Shown in pieces: positions 44,152 through 52,084 of a stretch of DNA of 64,000 bases. Below the pieces are notes generated by a model. That model searched no databases. It worked only from the letters and a program-made list of their open reading frames with translations, and had not been told where the DNA came from. Position numbers and translations under genes: made by a program. Within the stretch, counting starts at the first letter, position 1. Each line of letters opens with the position of its first letter. The stretch is from JALQUL01 sp040382935 (GTDB taxonomy: Bacteria; Pseudomonadota; Gammaproteobacteria; Burkholderiales; Burkholderiaceae_C), in assembly GCA_040382935.1 (NCBI GenBank), contig JBEIEP010000004.1:62001-126000 (forward strand), written 5' to 3'.

Positions 44152-45004
44152 GGCTCACGATAGAAGTGCTTAGGGCGTCGTCGCGGGTAAATTTAAACCG
44201 CGTGACCACCACCAAAATTTGAAACTCCCGCAGCATATTCTCTGAAAACTTTCCATACGGAGCGCCTGAATTGACAATCGCCACTGCCATTTTGTCCAGC
44301 CTAGCGTCGCCCGTGGATTCTAAGACCTGGGTTTGTAGTACCGCGCCGCTGCGGTCTAGGCTGATGGACATTGTTAGCTCGCCGTAGAGCTTGCGGCCAC
44401 CCACCTGCGGGAAGTTTCGCGTTCCCAATTCTTCCACACGCTGCTTGAACTCATGGTAGTAGGTGGCATGTACTTTGCTCAGCGTTGCTGGGCTAACAAA
44501 GCGTTTTTTGGGACGCTCGTTTTCTTCTCTCACCTTGCGCTCAATTTCAGCCAATAACTTGAGCCGCTGCCGCACTTTTTGTACTTCGCTGGCATCAGCA
44601 GTTGCCGCCGGATTACCCTGTTGCAGCCGGGCCGCGTCGGCCAAGATTTGTTCGCGTATCTGAGCCAGCAACAGATTTTGGCTGCTCTGCATCTGATCCA
44701 GTCTTTTTTGATTGTCCTCAGCGGCATTGCCTTCTACGCTGCGCATTTCTGCTTGCATGGGTGAGGTGGATCGGCCTTTGTCGGCCTCGCCGCCGCCGCT
44801 CATAGCAAACTGTGCGATGGCCTTGGCCACCTCTGGTTTTTGGTCGGCGCGGGCATTGACCAATACCACCTCAAGTCCCGCGTCCTTGAACATTTTGTCA
44901 AAGCCCTCGGGATCGGCCATCCGCAGCGTCAACACGGCGGCGTGTACAGCCACTGATCCCAACAGGCAACGCTGTAGCAAGGTCAATCGAGAAGCAATAC
45001 CCAT
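44144..45004 (-). CDS. TonB-family energy transducer
   Basis: TonB proteins pass proton-motive energy from ExbB-ExbD to outer-membrane receptors. The 286-residue product has an N-terminal membrane helix (about 9-28), a long periplasmic region that is Gln/Arg/Glu-rich and not Pro-rich, then a C-terminal TonB domain of about 90 residues (KLYGELTMSISLDRSGAVLQ, VLESTGDARLDKMAVAIV). No exbB/exbD lie nearby, so it may serve an envelope role other than iron uptake. It follows rnb by 17 bases. In many relatives aroE lies between this gene and mtgA; here they overlap. Confidence 0.88.
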   Translation of the reverse strand: MGIASRLTLLQRCLLGSVAVHAAVLTLRMADPEGFDKMFKDAGLEVVLVNARADQKPEVAKAIAQFAMSGGGEADKGRSTSPMQAEMRSVEGNAAEDNQKRLDQMQSSQNLLLAQIREQILADAARLQQGNPAATADASEVQKVRQRLKLLAEIERKVREENERPKKRFVSPATLSKVHATYYHEFKQRVEELGTRNFPQVGGRKLYGELTMSISLDRSGAVLQTQVLESTGDARLDKMAVAIVNSGAPYGKFSENMLREFQILVVVTRFKFTRDDALSTSIVSHE

Positions 45005-45021
45005 GGCTTTGATCTGCCGCC

Positions 45022-47124
45022 CTAAATCAATGCGGTTGGCGACATCATCGCACTTTCAGCCTTGCCCTTGACGACGTCTTCGCTGCTGTTGGCGTCCTCT
45101 TCCATCGCCGAGTCGATTGCTATAGTTAGCCCTTGACCTTGAGGCAGGGTCTCGCTGTCGTCCTCCAAGGTATCCGCAAAAACACCATCCGAGCTTGTTT
45201 CAAGGCGCTCTGCCACGGTTGCGCTGGCGACCAAAGTCAGTTCGTTGATGGCACCCAATTTGAGGCGCACACGCTGCCCGAGGGGTGCCGAAAGCCCACC
45301 GGCCAACTCCAGTACCAGTGGCAGCTTGTCAGCACGGGCCAATTGTTCGCGAATCACCGTGGCGTCGAATTCGGTAAGTCCTTCTTGCGTAAGGTAGCGC
45401 AGCGTCCAGTAGGTCTCCATCTGGCGCTGCACCGCCTGGTAGGCGGCATAGGCGTCTTCAAACGCTGATATCACACCAAACAGCATCGCGTCTTTGGGTT
45501 TAAACGGGGCCACTAGCGCTGCTGTAGTACCATTTTGTACACAGGCCACCAACTGCCACTGGTTCACTAAATCAACATAACGGCGCAGCGGCGATGTACA
45601 CCATGCGTAGCAACTGACGCCCATTCCCGCGTGAGGCAGTGGCCGGTTGCCCATGCGCACCTTTATACCTTTGCCCAAACCCGCCTGGCTGCGATAAATC
45701 CCTGGGACACCCACATCCGCCAGCCATTGGCCCCAGGTTTGGTTGGCCAAAATCATGGCCTCAGCCACCAGCAGATCCAGAGGTGAACCCCGTTCGCGCG
45801 TGGTTATGGTGACACGTTCTTGGCCGGTGGGCTCCACGCCAGGTGCGTTGTCTAACTTAAACGTGTAGTCGGCGCGGTTGTTCATTTCAGGCCGCCCGCG
45901 CGCTTGTATTCGCTTGGCATGCAGGTGGCGCGCCAAGCGGTACAAAAACGCCAGATGCGCAGGTACTACCGTTTTGAGTGCGGCAGGCAAAGTGCTGCTA
46001 TCCCAATGGCTGGCGCAAAGCGTTTCCTCGGTAGCCCAGGATTCGAGCTGGTCGTGGCGCAAATTGGCTTGCACCGCTACCCGCTCGATGCGGGTTTGGG
46101 ACTCCTTGATACTCAGATCGGATTCGTCTAGGGTCAAATACAGTGAAAGCGCAGGACAGGACTTGCCCTCGTCCAACGAAAACTGGCTGACCAAATGCTC
46201 GGGAAGCATGGTGATCTTGTAGCCTGGCATGTACACCGTCGACATCCGCGCCCGTGCCAGTTGGTCCACCGCGTCGCCTGGCTTTAGCGCCAAACTGGGC
46301 GCGGCGATATGTATACCCAGCGTGACCGTGCCGCTACCCAAACCCCGAACTGAAAAGGCATCGTCGATTTCGGTGGTGGCCGAATCGTCAATAGAGAACA
46401 CCGCCACATCGCCCTCAGGCAAAGAAGGTATTTGCGCCGGTGGTAGTTGCGCAAAGCCTGTACCGCCCGGAAAATTTTCCAGCACAAACCGCTGCCAATG
46501 AAACTGAAAAGACGAGGGTATCGCCTGTGCCTGTTGCAGCAGCCGCAACACCGGTAGGCCGCTGGCTTTGGCAGCCATCACCACGGCTTTGTACGCGGGC
46601 GTATTTTTGTCAGGCTTGAAAAGGATACGGTAAAGTTGCTCGGCCACTTCCGGGGGGCATTGGCCGCTTACCAGTTGGTGCGACCATGTTGCAATCCGCT
46701 GCTCCAGTTCTTTCTTTTTCTCAATGGCCGCCAGTGCCAAACGTAAGATGTCGGCGGGCATTTTTTTATAACGCCCTTTGCCAGCACGTCTGAAATACTG
46801 GGGTGCGTTGTGCAGGCATTGAAGGGCCGCCACTTGCTCGGTCAAGCTGGCATCAGCGCTAAAGTATTCTTTGGCAAATTCAACAAAAGAAAACTCATCG
46901 TCACCCAGCACCTCCCAGGCGAAATCGAGGTCTATCGCTTCGGTCAATGGCTGCGCTTGCGCCAGCACTACATCGGGGGTGGGCGTGTTAAAACGCAGCA
47001 ACACGTTGGCCGTTTTTACTTTCTGTCGTTTACCCGACTCCAGCTCTAGTTGCAGTGAGGTGTCGGCTTCGGTCAGTAACCTGCCGGCAAAAAACTTTCC
47101 GGCGTCTTCAAATAGTACATACAT
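45022..47124 (-). CDS. rnb: RNase II/R-family exoribonuclease (RNB domain)
   Basis: RNB enzymes degrade RNA 3' to 5'. The 700-residue product has an N-terminal region (1-230) with little recognisable cold-shock domain, then the RNB catalytic core: FSIDDSATTEIDDAFSV supplies the magnesium-binding Asp residues, with LGIHIAAPS, STVYMPGYKITMLPEHL, and NRADYTFKLDNAPG following; TSPLRRYVDLVNQWQL is the conserved late motif. A short S1-like end follows. The ATG at 47124 is five bases after AATAAT, suggesting a leaderless mRNA. Confidence 0.92.
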   Translation of the reverse strand: MYVLFEDAGKFFAGRLLTEADTSLQLELESGKRQKVKTANVLLRFNTPTPDVVLAQAQPLTEAIDLDFAWEVLGDDEFSFVEFAKEYFSADASLTEQVAALQCLHNAPQYFRRAGKGRYKKMPADILRLALAAIEKKKELEQRIATWSHQLVSGQCPPEVAEQLYRILFKPDKNTPAYKAVVMAAKASGLPVLRLLQQAQAIPSSFQFHWQRFVLENFPGGTGFAQLPPAQIPSLPEGDVAVFSIDDSATTEIDDAFSVRGLGSGTVTLGIHIAAPSLALKPGDAVDQLARARMSTVYMPGYKITMLPEHLVSQFSLDEGKSCPALSLYLTLDESDLSIKESQTRIERVAVQANLRHDQLESWATEETLCASHWDSSTLPAALKTVVPAHLAFLYRLARHLHAKRIQARGRPEMNNRADYTFKLDNAPGVEPTGQERVTITTRERGSPLDLLVAEAMILANQTWGQWLADVGVPGIYRSQAGLGKGIKVRMGNRPLPHAGMGVSCYAWCTSPLRRYVDLVNQWQLVACVQNGTTAALVAPFKPKDAMLFGVISAFEDAYAAYQAVQRQMETYWTLRYLTQEGLTEFDATVIREQLARADKLPLVLELAGGLSAPLGQRVRLKLGAINELTLVASATVAERLETSSDGVFADTLEDDSETLPQGQGLTIAIDSAMEEDANSSEDVVKGKAESAMMSPTALI

Positions 47125-47159
47125 AGCGGATTATTGTCCCACGGCATGGCCGGTTTCAA
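47125..47159 (-). promoter_or_regulatory. Sigma-70-type promoter for rnb, probably leaderless
   Basis: Read leftward: TTGAAA at 47159-47154, an 18-base spacer, AATAAT at 47135-47130, then five bases and the rnb ATG. Both boxes match consensus at five of six positions. It overlaps the probable rodA promoter running the other way. Confidence 0.6.
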
Positions 47160-47172
47160 AGGCAAGTTGCCG

Positions 47173-47185
47173 GATAATTCGCACC
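47173..47185 (+). promoter_or_regulatory. Possible leaderless promoter of rodA
   Basis: GATAAT at 47173-47178 is followed by seven bases and the rodA ATG at 47186. No ribosome site is visible. The -35 region is weak (CCGGTT at 17-base spacing), and lies within the rnb promoter, so the two may compete. Confidence 0.4.
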
Positions 47186-48340
47186 ATGCCCACCACTTTG
47201 CAATCGCCCCCACTGTTTGCGCGTATTCGCGGCTGGGTTGGCGGATTTGACGGCCCACTGGCTCTTTTTGTTGCATTGTTGGCAGCTGGTGGTTTGTTGA
47301 TCATGTTTTCAGCAGGGTTCGACCATGGCACCCGTTTTCGTGACCATGGGCGCAATATGTTAATTGCTGCCACTGTGATGGTGTTGGTGGCGCAGCTTTC
47401 TCCACAGCGTTTGCAGGAGCTGGCGGTACCTTTGTACGTATTGGGTGTGGTGCTGCTGGTGGCTGTGGAGGTGTTCGGCGTCACCAAAAAAGGTGCACAG
47501 CGCTGGTTGGACGTTGGGGTGGATATTCAACCCAGTGAATTGCTCAAAATTGGGCTTCCTATGATGTTGGCCTGGTGGTTTCAAAGCCGCGATAGCATGC
47601 TGCGCTCTATGGATTACTTGGTCGCCGCCTTGATTTTGTTTGTCCCTGTTGCGCTTATATTTTTGCAGCCCGATTTGGGCACCGCCATCTTGGTACTGAC
47701 CGCGGGCCTTTCGGTTCTTTACTTTGCTGGGCTCAGTTGGCGCATCGTGTTACCGCCCTTGATCCTGTGCGCAATTGGCATAGGCCTGTTGGTGTATTTA
47801 GGGCCCACACTCTGCGCCGACGGGGTGCGCTGGCCAGTGCTACACAACTACCAGCAACAACGCGTGTGTACGCTGCTTGATCCCGCACGCGACCCTCTGG
47901 GAAAGGGGTTTCACATTATCCAAGGGATGATCGCCATAGGTTCAGGGGGTTTGTGGGGCAAGGGCTTTATGCAGGGCACCCAAACCCATCTTGAATTCAT
48001 TCCTGAGCGCACCACCGACTTCATTTTTGCCACCTTTGCCGAAGAGTTTGGCCTGGCGGGTAACTTGGTCTTGATGGCTTGTTTTATCGGGTTGATTTGG
48101 CGCGGGCTTACTATTGCCGCCGAGGCCTCTAACCTGTTTTCCCGTCTACTCGCCGGGGCTATTTCCATGATTTTTTTCGCCTATGCTTTCGTGAATATGG
48201 GCATGGTCAGCGGCATTTTGCCAGTGGTGGGCGTACCCCTTCCCTTTATCAGTTATGGTGGCACCGCCATGCTCACCCTGGGGGTAGGCATAGGGATGCT
48301 TATGTCTATTAGCAAAGCACGCCGCTTGGTGCAATCCTGA
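47186..48340 (+). CDS. rodA: Rod-shape SEDS peptidoglycan glycosyltransferase RodA
   Basis: RodA polymerises lipid II for cell elongation, partnered by PBP2. The 384-residue polytopic protein shows KKGAQRWLDVGVDIQPSELLKI, the loop FIPERTTDFIFATFAEEFGLAG with the catalytic-type Asp, and the end PLPFISYGGTAMLTLGVGIG. The ATG at 47186 is used; the open frame extending left overlaps rnb. RodA normally follows mreBCD-mrdA in Burkholderiales; here it heads rodA-pgpA-pncC. Confidence 0.95.
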   Translation: MPTTLQSPPLFARIRGWVGGFDGPLALFVALLAAGGLLIMFSAGFDHGTRFRDHGRNMLIAATVMVLVAQLSPQRLQELAVPLYVLGVVLLVAVEVFGVTKKGAQRWLDVGVDIQPSELLKIGLPMMLAWWFQSRDSMLRSMDYLVAALILFVPVALIFLQPDLGTAILVLTAGLSVLYFAGLSWRIVLPPLILCAIGIGLLVYLGPTLCADGVRWPVLHNYQQQRVCTLLDPARDPLGKGFHIIQGMIAIGSGGLWGKGFMQGTQTHLEFIPERTTDFIFATFAEEFGLAGNLVLMACFIGLIWRGLTIAAEASNLFSRLLAGAISMIFFAYAFVNMGMVSGILPVVGVPLPFISYGGTAMLTLGVGIGMLMSISKARRLVQS

Positions 48341-48358
48341 ACCCGCGCAGCACACCGT

Positions 48359-48868
48359 ATGAACCCTAGCCCCCTGAGTTGGCGATTTACCTATGGCCAC
48401 CCTGCCCATGCCGTGGCACTGGGATTTGGCGCCGGGCTAAGCCCAGTAGCACCGGGAACCATGGGCACAGTATTGGCCTGGGTGGCCTACCAGTTTTGGG
48501 GGCAGGGGCTTGGGGATAGCGCATGGTGGGTTGTCGCAGGGCTGGCCTTTTTGGTCGGATGGTGGGCCTGCACAGTGACTGCCGTGCATATGGCGCAGGC
48601 CGACCCTGGTGCTATTGTGTGGGACGAGATTCTTGCCTTTGCTTTGGTGCTGTGGATTGCCGGGCCACGCGGGTGGGGTGAGCAATGGTTTTTGTTTGTC
48701 CTTTTCCGATTCTTTGACGCCGCCAAGCCAGGGCCCGTGCGATGGGCCGACCAGGTCTTTAAAGGCGGTGGCTGGCGCGGAGGATTCGGCATATTGTTTG
48801 ACGATTTGGTGGCCGCAATGTGCACCCTTTTGGTGTTTGCCTTTTGGCGACTTTGGAGTGCCGCATGA
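48359..48868 (+). CDS. pgpA: Phosphatidylglycerophosphatase A
   Basis: PgpA dephosphorylates phosphatidylglycerophosphate to phosphatidylglycerol. The 169-residue membrane protein has the family motif GFGAGLSPVAPGTMGTVLAW, AIVWDEILAFALVL with the conserved acidic residues, and FRFFDAAKPGPVRWADQ, then GFGILFDDLVAAMCTL. It has about four hydrophobic segments. It follows rodA by 18 bases and overlaps pncC by four. The thiL gene often found before it is not here. Confidence 0.95.
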   Translation: MNPSPLSWRFTYGHPAHAVALGFGAGLSPVAPGTMGTVLAWVAYQFWGQGLGDSAWWVVAGLAFLVGWWACTVTAVHMAQADPGAIVWDEILAFALVLWIAGPRGWGEQWFLFVLFRFFDAAKPGPVRWADQVFKGGGWRGGFGILFDDLVAAMCTLLVFAFWRLWSAA

Positions 48869-49350
48869 CCGCTGGTGTACTCACCGAATTAGCCGCACAG
48901 TTGATGCAACAAGGTTTGTGGTTGCGCACCGCAGAAAGCTGCACCGGTGGGTTGATCGCCGCCACCTGTACCCAACGCGCAGGGGCCAGCGCCTGGTTTG
49001 ATAGTGCCTGCGTGACCTACTCCAACGCGGCCAAGACCCGTTTGCTGGGTGTTGATGCGGCCTTGATACAGGCGCATGGCGCAGTGAGCGAAGAGGTTGC
49101 CAAGGCCATGGCGCTGGGCGCCTGTGCGGGGCAAGCCGATATAGTAGCTGTGGCGGTGACGGGCGTAGCCGGGCCAGACGGCGGTACGCCCGCCAAACCT
49201 GTGGGCACGGTATGGATCGCCTGGGCCGTTGGCACCGCCCTGTGGGCCCAATGTTTTCACTTGTCGGGCAACAGAGACCAAGTGCGTTTATCCACCGTCG
49301 ACGCAGCGTTGGCTGGACTACTTGCCCACCTGAAAAACGCGGTCGCGTAA
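48865..49350 (+). CDS. pncC: Nicotinamide-nucleotide amidase (CinA C-terminal family)
   Basis: PncC deamidates NMN in pyridine nucleotide recycling. The 161-residue product is a stand-alone CinA C-terminal domain. AESCTGGLIAATCTQRAGAS carries the catalytic Ser/Thr region; YSNAAKTRLLGVD, GAVSEEVAKAMALGA and VAVTGVAGPDGGTPAKPVGTV follow. The ATG at 48865 overlaps the pgpA stop. It is intact. Confidence 0.95.
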   Translation: MTAGVLTELAAQLMQQGLWLRTAESCTGGLIAATCTQRAGASAWFDSACVTYSNAAKTRLLGVDAALIQAHGAVSEEVAKAMALGACAGQADIVAVAVTGVAGPDGGTPAKPVGTVWIAWAVGTALWAQCFHLSGNRDQVRLSTVDAALAGLLAHLKNAVA

Positions 49351-49352
49351 GG

Positions 49353-49401
49353 CCTCATTGAGGCTCACAGGGTGCCTATGTCATGCAGTGAGGGATTTTT
49401 T
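49353..49401 (+). terminator. Possible terminator after pncC
   Basis: CCTCATTG (49353-49360) can pair with CAGTGAGG (49386-49393) with one G-U pair; GA and six T follow. The loop is long (25 bases). A second short palindrome TCTAAGCA/TGCTTAGA lies at 49401-49421 between the two convergent genes. The assignment is tentative. Confidence 0.35.
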
Positions 49402-49421
49402 CTAAGCAAGCTATGCTTAGA

Positions 49422-50291
49422 TCAGGAGGTGCCATTTGGGGTTGGATACAAGGGCTGCTTCCCATCCTTGAGAAACACCAGTTCCTGACGCCATAAGAGG
49501 CTGGCCGGCCATCTCTTGCGCAAAAACTGAGCGTAAATCGCATTCACCTGCTTTGGCGTTTTCGCGTTAAGCAACGCATCTCGCTCGGCCATCACCTTGT
49601 GAATAAACGCGATGTTACGGGGCTCGTCACGCAGGGGCGCGTTGTCCTCAGCGCCAACAATCAACTGCACATTCGGGAACATGGGCGCCAGCACGTCGGC
49701 ATAGTAGTCTCGCGTACCGGTGCTACACCCCAGAAGCAATACGGTATCCACACCGCCAAACAGCCGTGGTAAGTTGCGCACTAACTCTTGTAACTGGTTA
49801 ACCTCTATCAACGCCAATTCGCCTCTGTAGTAGCCCTGCTCATGATGGCCTGAAATGACCACCATATCAAAGGAATAGACGGGTTCGGTAGCGGCAAGGT
49901 GTTCCAAATCATTGATCAAGTCCTGCGCCGCGTAATCGCGAATTAAAAACAGACGGTGCTGTTCGGCTGCGCGTATGCGGTCGAACACCGTTTTGCAAGC
50001 GGGGCCTTTTTTCTCGCCCACAGCGCAGGATTGTGCCTCTTCGGTAAAGCGGTCGACGTCACGTTGCGCCTTGATGACCCCCAATCGCTCCTTGCGGCTG
50101 ATACGGGTGTAGGAGGGGACCACCACCACGTCTTGCTCTTTCATGCCGTTACTGCGTTTGATCGCAGCAATTTCAGGCTCGGCGTTGTTCAGGTCAATAA
50201 ACAGCGTTCGCGCTTGCGCTTGGGCAAGGCTTGACACGGTACAAACGGCAATGATGAAAGTTGGGTGCAACAGGTGGCGGACAGAAAACAT
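49422..50291 (-). CDS. Exported protein of unknown function with a possible caspase-like His/Cys dyad
   Basis: The 289-residue protein has a signal peptide (cleavage after AQAQA, near residue 27), so it is likely periplasmic. I recognise no named family. VVISGHHEQGYYRG (His149/His150) and, 39 residues later, TVLLLGCSTGTRDYY (Cys189) each follow a hydrophobic beta-strand. This is the spacing and context of the His-Gly and Cys dyad in clan CD caspase-fold (CHAT, C13, C25) proteins. C89 and C99 may form a disulfide. It stands alone after the PIN gene. Proteolytic function is inference and could be wrong. Confidence 0.7.
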   Translation of the reverse strand: MFSVRHLLHPTFIIAVCTVSSLAQAQARTLFIDLNNAEPEIAAIKRSNGMKEQDVVVVPSYTRISRKERLGVIKAQRDVDRFTEEAQSCAVGEKKGPACKTVFDRIRAAEQHRLFLIRDYAAQDLINDLEHLAATEPVYSFDMVVISGHHEQGYYRGELALIEVNQLQELVRNLPRLFGGVDTVLLLGCSTGTRDYYADVLAPMFPNVQLIVGAEDNAPLRDEPRNIAFIHKVMAERDALLNAKTPKQVNAIYAQFLRKRWPASLLWRQELVFLKDGKQPLYPTPNGTS

Positions 50292-50355
50292 TCAGACCTC
50301 TAAAAAAGCTGCCCGCGCGCAAAAATGGGGCGGGCGGCGCAATAAGCAAATTATC

Positions 50356-50826
50356 CTAGATACCCATCCGTGGCGTCAGCGCTGGCGCCAAACGCCTTTG
50401 CGCTGACGCCAGCGTAGTGCCTACTCCGACGCCTAAGCGTGCCAGGCGGGCGGCAAGTCGCAGGACCGCCTTGTCTTTGCTCAGCAGGGGGGCCTTTAAC
50501 TGTACAGCCAAGTCAATAAAGCACTGGTCGCTGGGGTCTTTACACCGCAGGGGGCAGGGCGGTGCAATTCCTAACACCTTGGCCCATTCGTTTGCGATTT
50601 TTTGGCAACTGTCGTCCCCCATTCCAGTGCGAACCAACCAGGGCGCCAAATAGGGCCGCACCCATACCCATTGCAACTCGTCAAGCATAGGCTGGGTGGC
50701 TACCCATTGCACCTGACCGTCTTGCATGGCCGACCGCAGAGATTGATAGGCTGGATCTTTAAAAACAAACATATCCAGCACGATATGGGTGTCCAGCACC
50801 AGGGGTGCACCGCTTTCATTAGGCAT
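50356..50826 (-). CDS. PIN-domain putative ribonuclease (VapC-like), no antitoxin beside it
   Basis: The 156-residue product from ATG 50826 has the PIN active-site layout: VLDTHIVLDMF (Asp12, Asp18), a central acidic MLDELQWV, and KDPSDQCFIDLAVQLKAPLLSKDKAVL with the third and fourth Asp. This is the PIN_3 type often labelled as toxin of a toxin-antitoxin pair. No small antitoxin gene lies up- or downstream: it overlaps the 3' end of the rRNA methyltransferase gene by eight bases. A housekeeping RNA role, co-expressed with the methyltransferase, is as likely as toxicity. Confidence 0.82.
   Translation of the reverse strand: MPNESGAPLVLDTHIVLDMFVFKDPAYQSLRSAMQDGQVQWVATQPMLDELQWVWVRPYLAPWLVRTGMGDDSCQKIANEWAKVLGIAPPCPLRCKDPSDQCFIDLAVQLKAPLLSKDKAVLRLAARLARLGVGVGTTLASAQRRLAPALTPRMGI
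50371..50411. repeat. Perfect 12-bp inverted repeat inside the 3' end of the PIN gene
   Basis: TGGCGTCAGCGC (50371-50382) and GCGCTGACGCCA (50400-50411) pair exactly around a 17-base loop that itself contains the palindrome TGGCGCCA. It lies in the last 20 codons of the PIN gene. There is no T-run after it, so it is not a simple terminator; mRNA stabilisation of the 3' end is possible. Confidence 0.7.
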
Positions 50827-52075
50827 CCGTGGCCTTTGGTGCGAATTTGTCTTTGCCCCGTGCAGACCCGGCCACCAAATCAAAACGGAACAGCCTGCAC
50901 TCAATAGGGCCGTTCCACATCGGGATGCGGCGTGATTCCTTTAGGCGCATACGGTTGGGCATCTTCAAATCGGGTGTCAGCATCCAGGCCGACCAACCGG
51001 CAAAGTGATGCTTCCAGTGGGTGGCCAACTGAACAAAAAAGTCACCTTCCTGTTCCGCTTGCGGCGCTTGGCGCCCCGCTGAGCGCAAGCCTTCAGCCGA
51101 TGCGCCGGCCACACCGCCTACGCCAATGCGCTCGCCATAGGGCGGGTTGAGCAGCATCACCCCCGTAGGTGCTGGCGGCAACCGTTGCAACGCGTCGCCC
51201 CCGCGCAGTTGCACCACAGCGCCTACGCCTGCGCGTTCGGCGTTGCGCATGGCAAAGTCCACCATGCGGTGCGACACGTCGCTACCAAAAATCCCAAGCG
51301 CTAGCGGGTCTGCATCACGTAACACCTGTGCATGGGCCACGTCTTTGCAATGGACCCACTCCTGCTGCTTAAAGGGACGCAACTGTTCAAACCCAAACCG
51401 GCGTTGCATTCCAGCGGCCATGCGGCAGGCGATTTGCGCTGCCTCTATCACTATCGTGCCACTGCCACAGCAGGGGTCGTAAAGCGCTTGGCCGGGTTGC
51501 CAGCCACAGGCGGCCAGCATGGCAGCCGCCAGGGTTTCTTTGAGTGGGGCATCGCCCGTGTCCGTGCGCCAACCCCGTTTAAACAGCGGTTCACCCGAGG
51601 TATCCAGGTACACCACAAACCTATCGGTGGTCAGGTGCACATGAATACGCACCTGGGGGAATCGTGTGTCCACATCGGGGCGGCTACCAGTGCGCTCGCG
51701 AAAGCGGTCGGCCAATGCATCTTTTACTTTGAGCGCGGCAAAGTTCAAACTGGTCAGGGGGCTGTGCTGGGCCGTCATGTCAATTTTGAAGGTATGGCGA
51801 TTGCTCATCCAGTCCTCCCACACGATGGAGGTGCAGGCCTGGTACAAGTCGTGTTCCGACCGGTAAAAGCCGCTCGCCACTTCAATCAGCACCCGTTGCG
51901 CCAATCGACTGTGCAAATTGAGACGCATCAACTCGGACCAATTGGCGCGCAGTGCCACACCCGTGCGGGTTTCTTCCAGCGGCCGATTCGACGCCCCCAG
52001 GATGGACACCACCTCGGCGCGCAAATACGGCTCCACGCCCGCGGGGCAAGACATAAAAACACGGTAGGCGGTCAT
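50819..52075 (-). CDS. rlmL: THUMP-domain RNA methyltransferase, RlmL-type
   Basis: RlmL methylates N2 of G2445 in 23S rRNA. The 418-residue product matches the N-terminal (RlmL) half of the E. coli RlmKL fusion only; the RlmK half is absent. It has an N-terminal ferredoxin-like/THUMP region (1-150, including RTGVALRANWSELMRLNLHSR), YLDTSGEPLFKRGWR, SAM motif DPCCGSGTIVIEAAQIA and the catalytic NPPYGERIG. It starts nine bases after rpoN and overlaps the PIN gene. Confidence 0.88.
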   Translation of the reverse strand: MTAYRVFMSCPAGVEPYLRAEVVSILGASNRPLEETRTGVALRANWSELMRLNLHSRLAQRVLIEVASGFYRSEHDLYQACTSIVWEDWMSNRHTFKIDMTAQHSPLTSLNFAALKVKDALADRFRERTGSRPDVDTRFPQVRIHVHLTTDRFVVYLDTSGEPLFKRGWRTDTGDAPLKETLAAAMLAACGWQPGQALYDPCCGSGTIVIEAAQIACRMAAGMQRRFGFEQLRPFKQQEWVHCKDVAHAQVLRDADPLALGIFGSDVSHRMVDFAMRNAERAGVGAVVQLRGGDALQRLPPAPTGVMLLNPPYGERIGVGGVAGASAEGLRSAGRQAPQAEQEGDFFVQLATHWKHHFAGWSAWMLTPDLKMPNRMRLKESRRIPMWNGPIECRLFRFDLVAGSARGKDKFAPKATDA

Positions 52076-52084
52076 AGGTGGCTT

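Noticed and set aside
49401..49421. Palindrome TCTAAGCA/TGCTTAGA as terminator
   Set aside because: The T run precedes the hairpin on the + strand and would be an A run on the other, so neither direction gives a T-tailed terminator.
50356..50826. Complete toxin-antitoxin system
   Set aside because: No antitoxin-sized gene lies on either side; both neighbours are larger unrelated genes.
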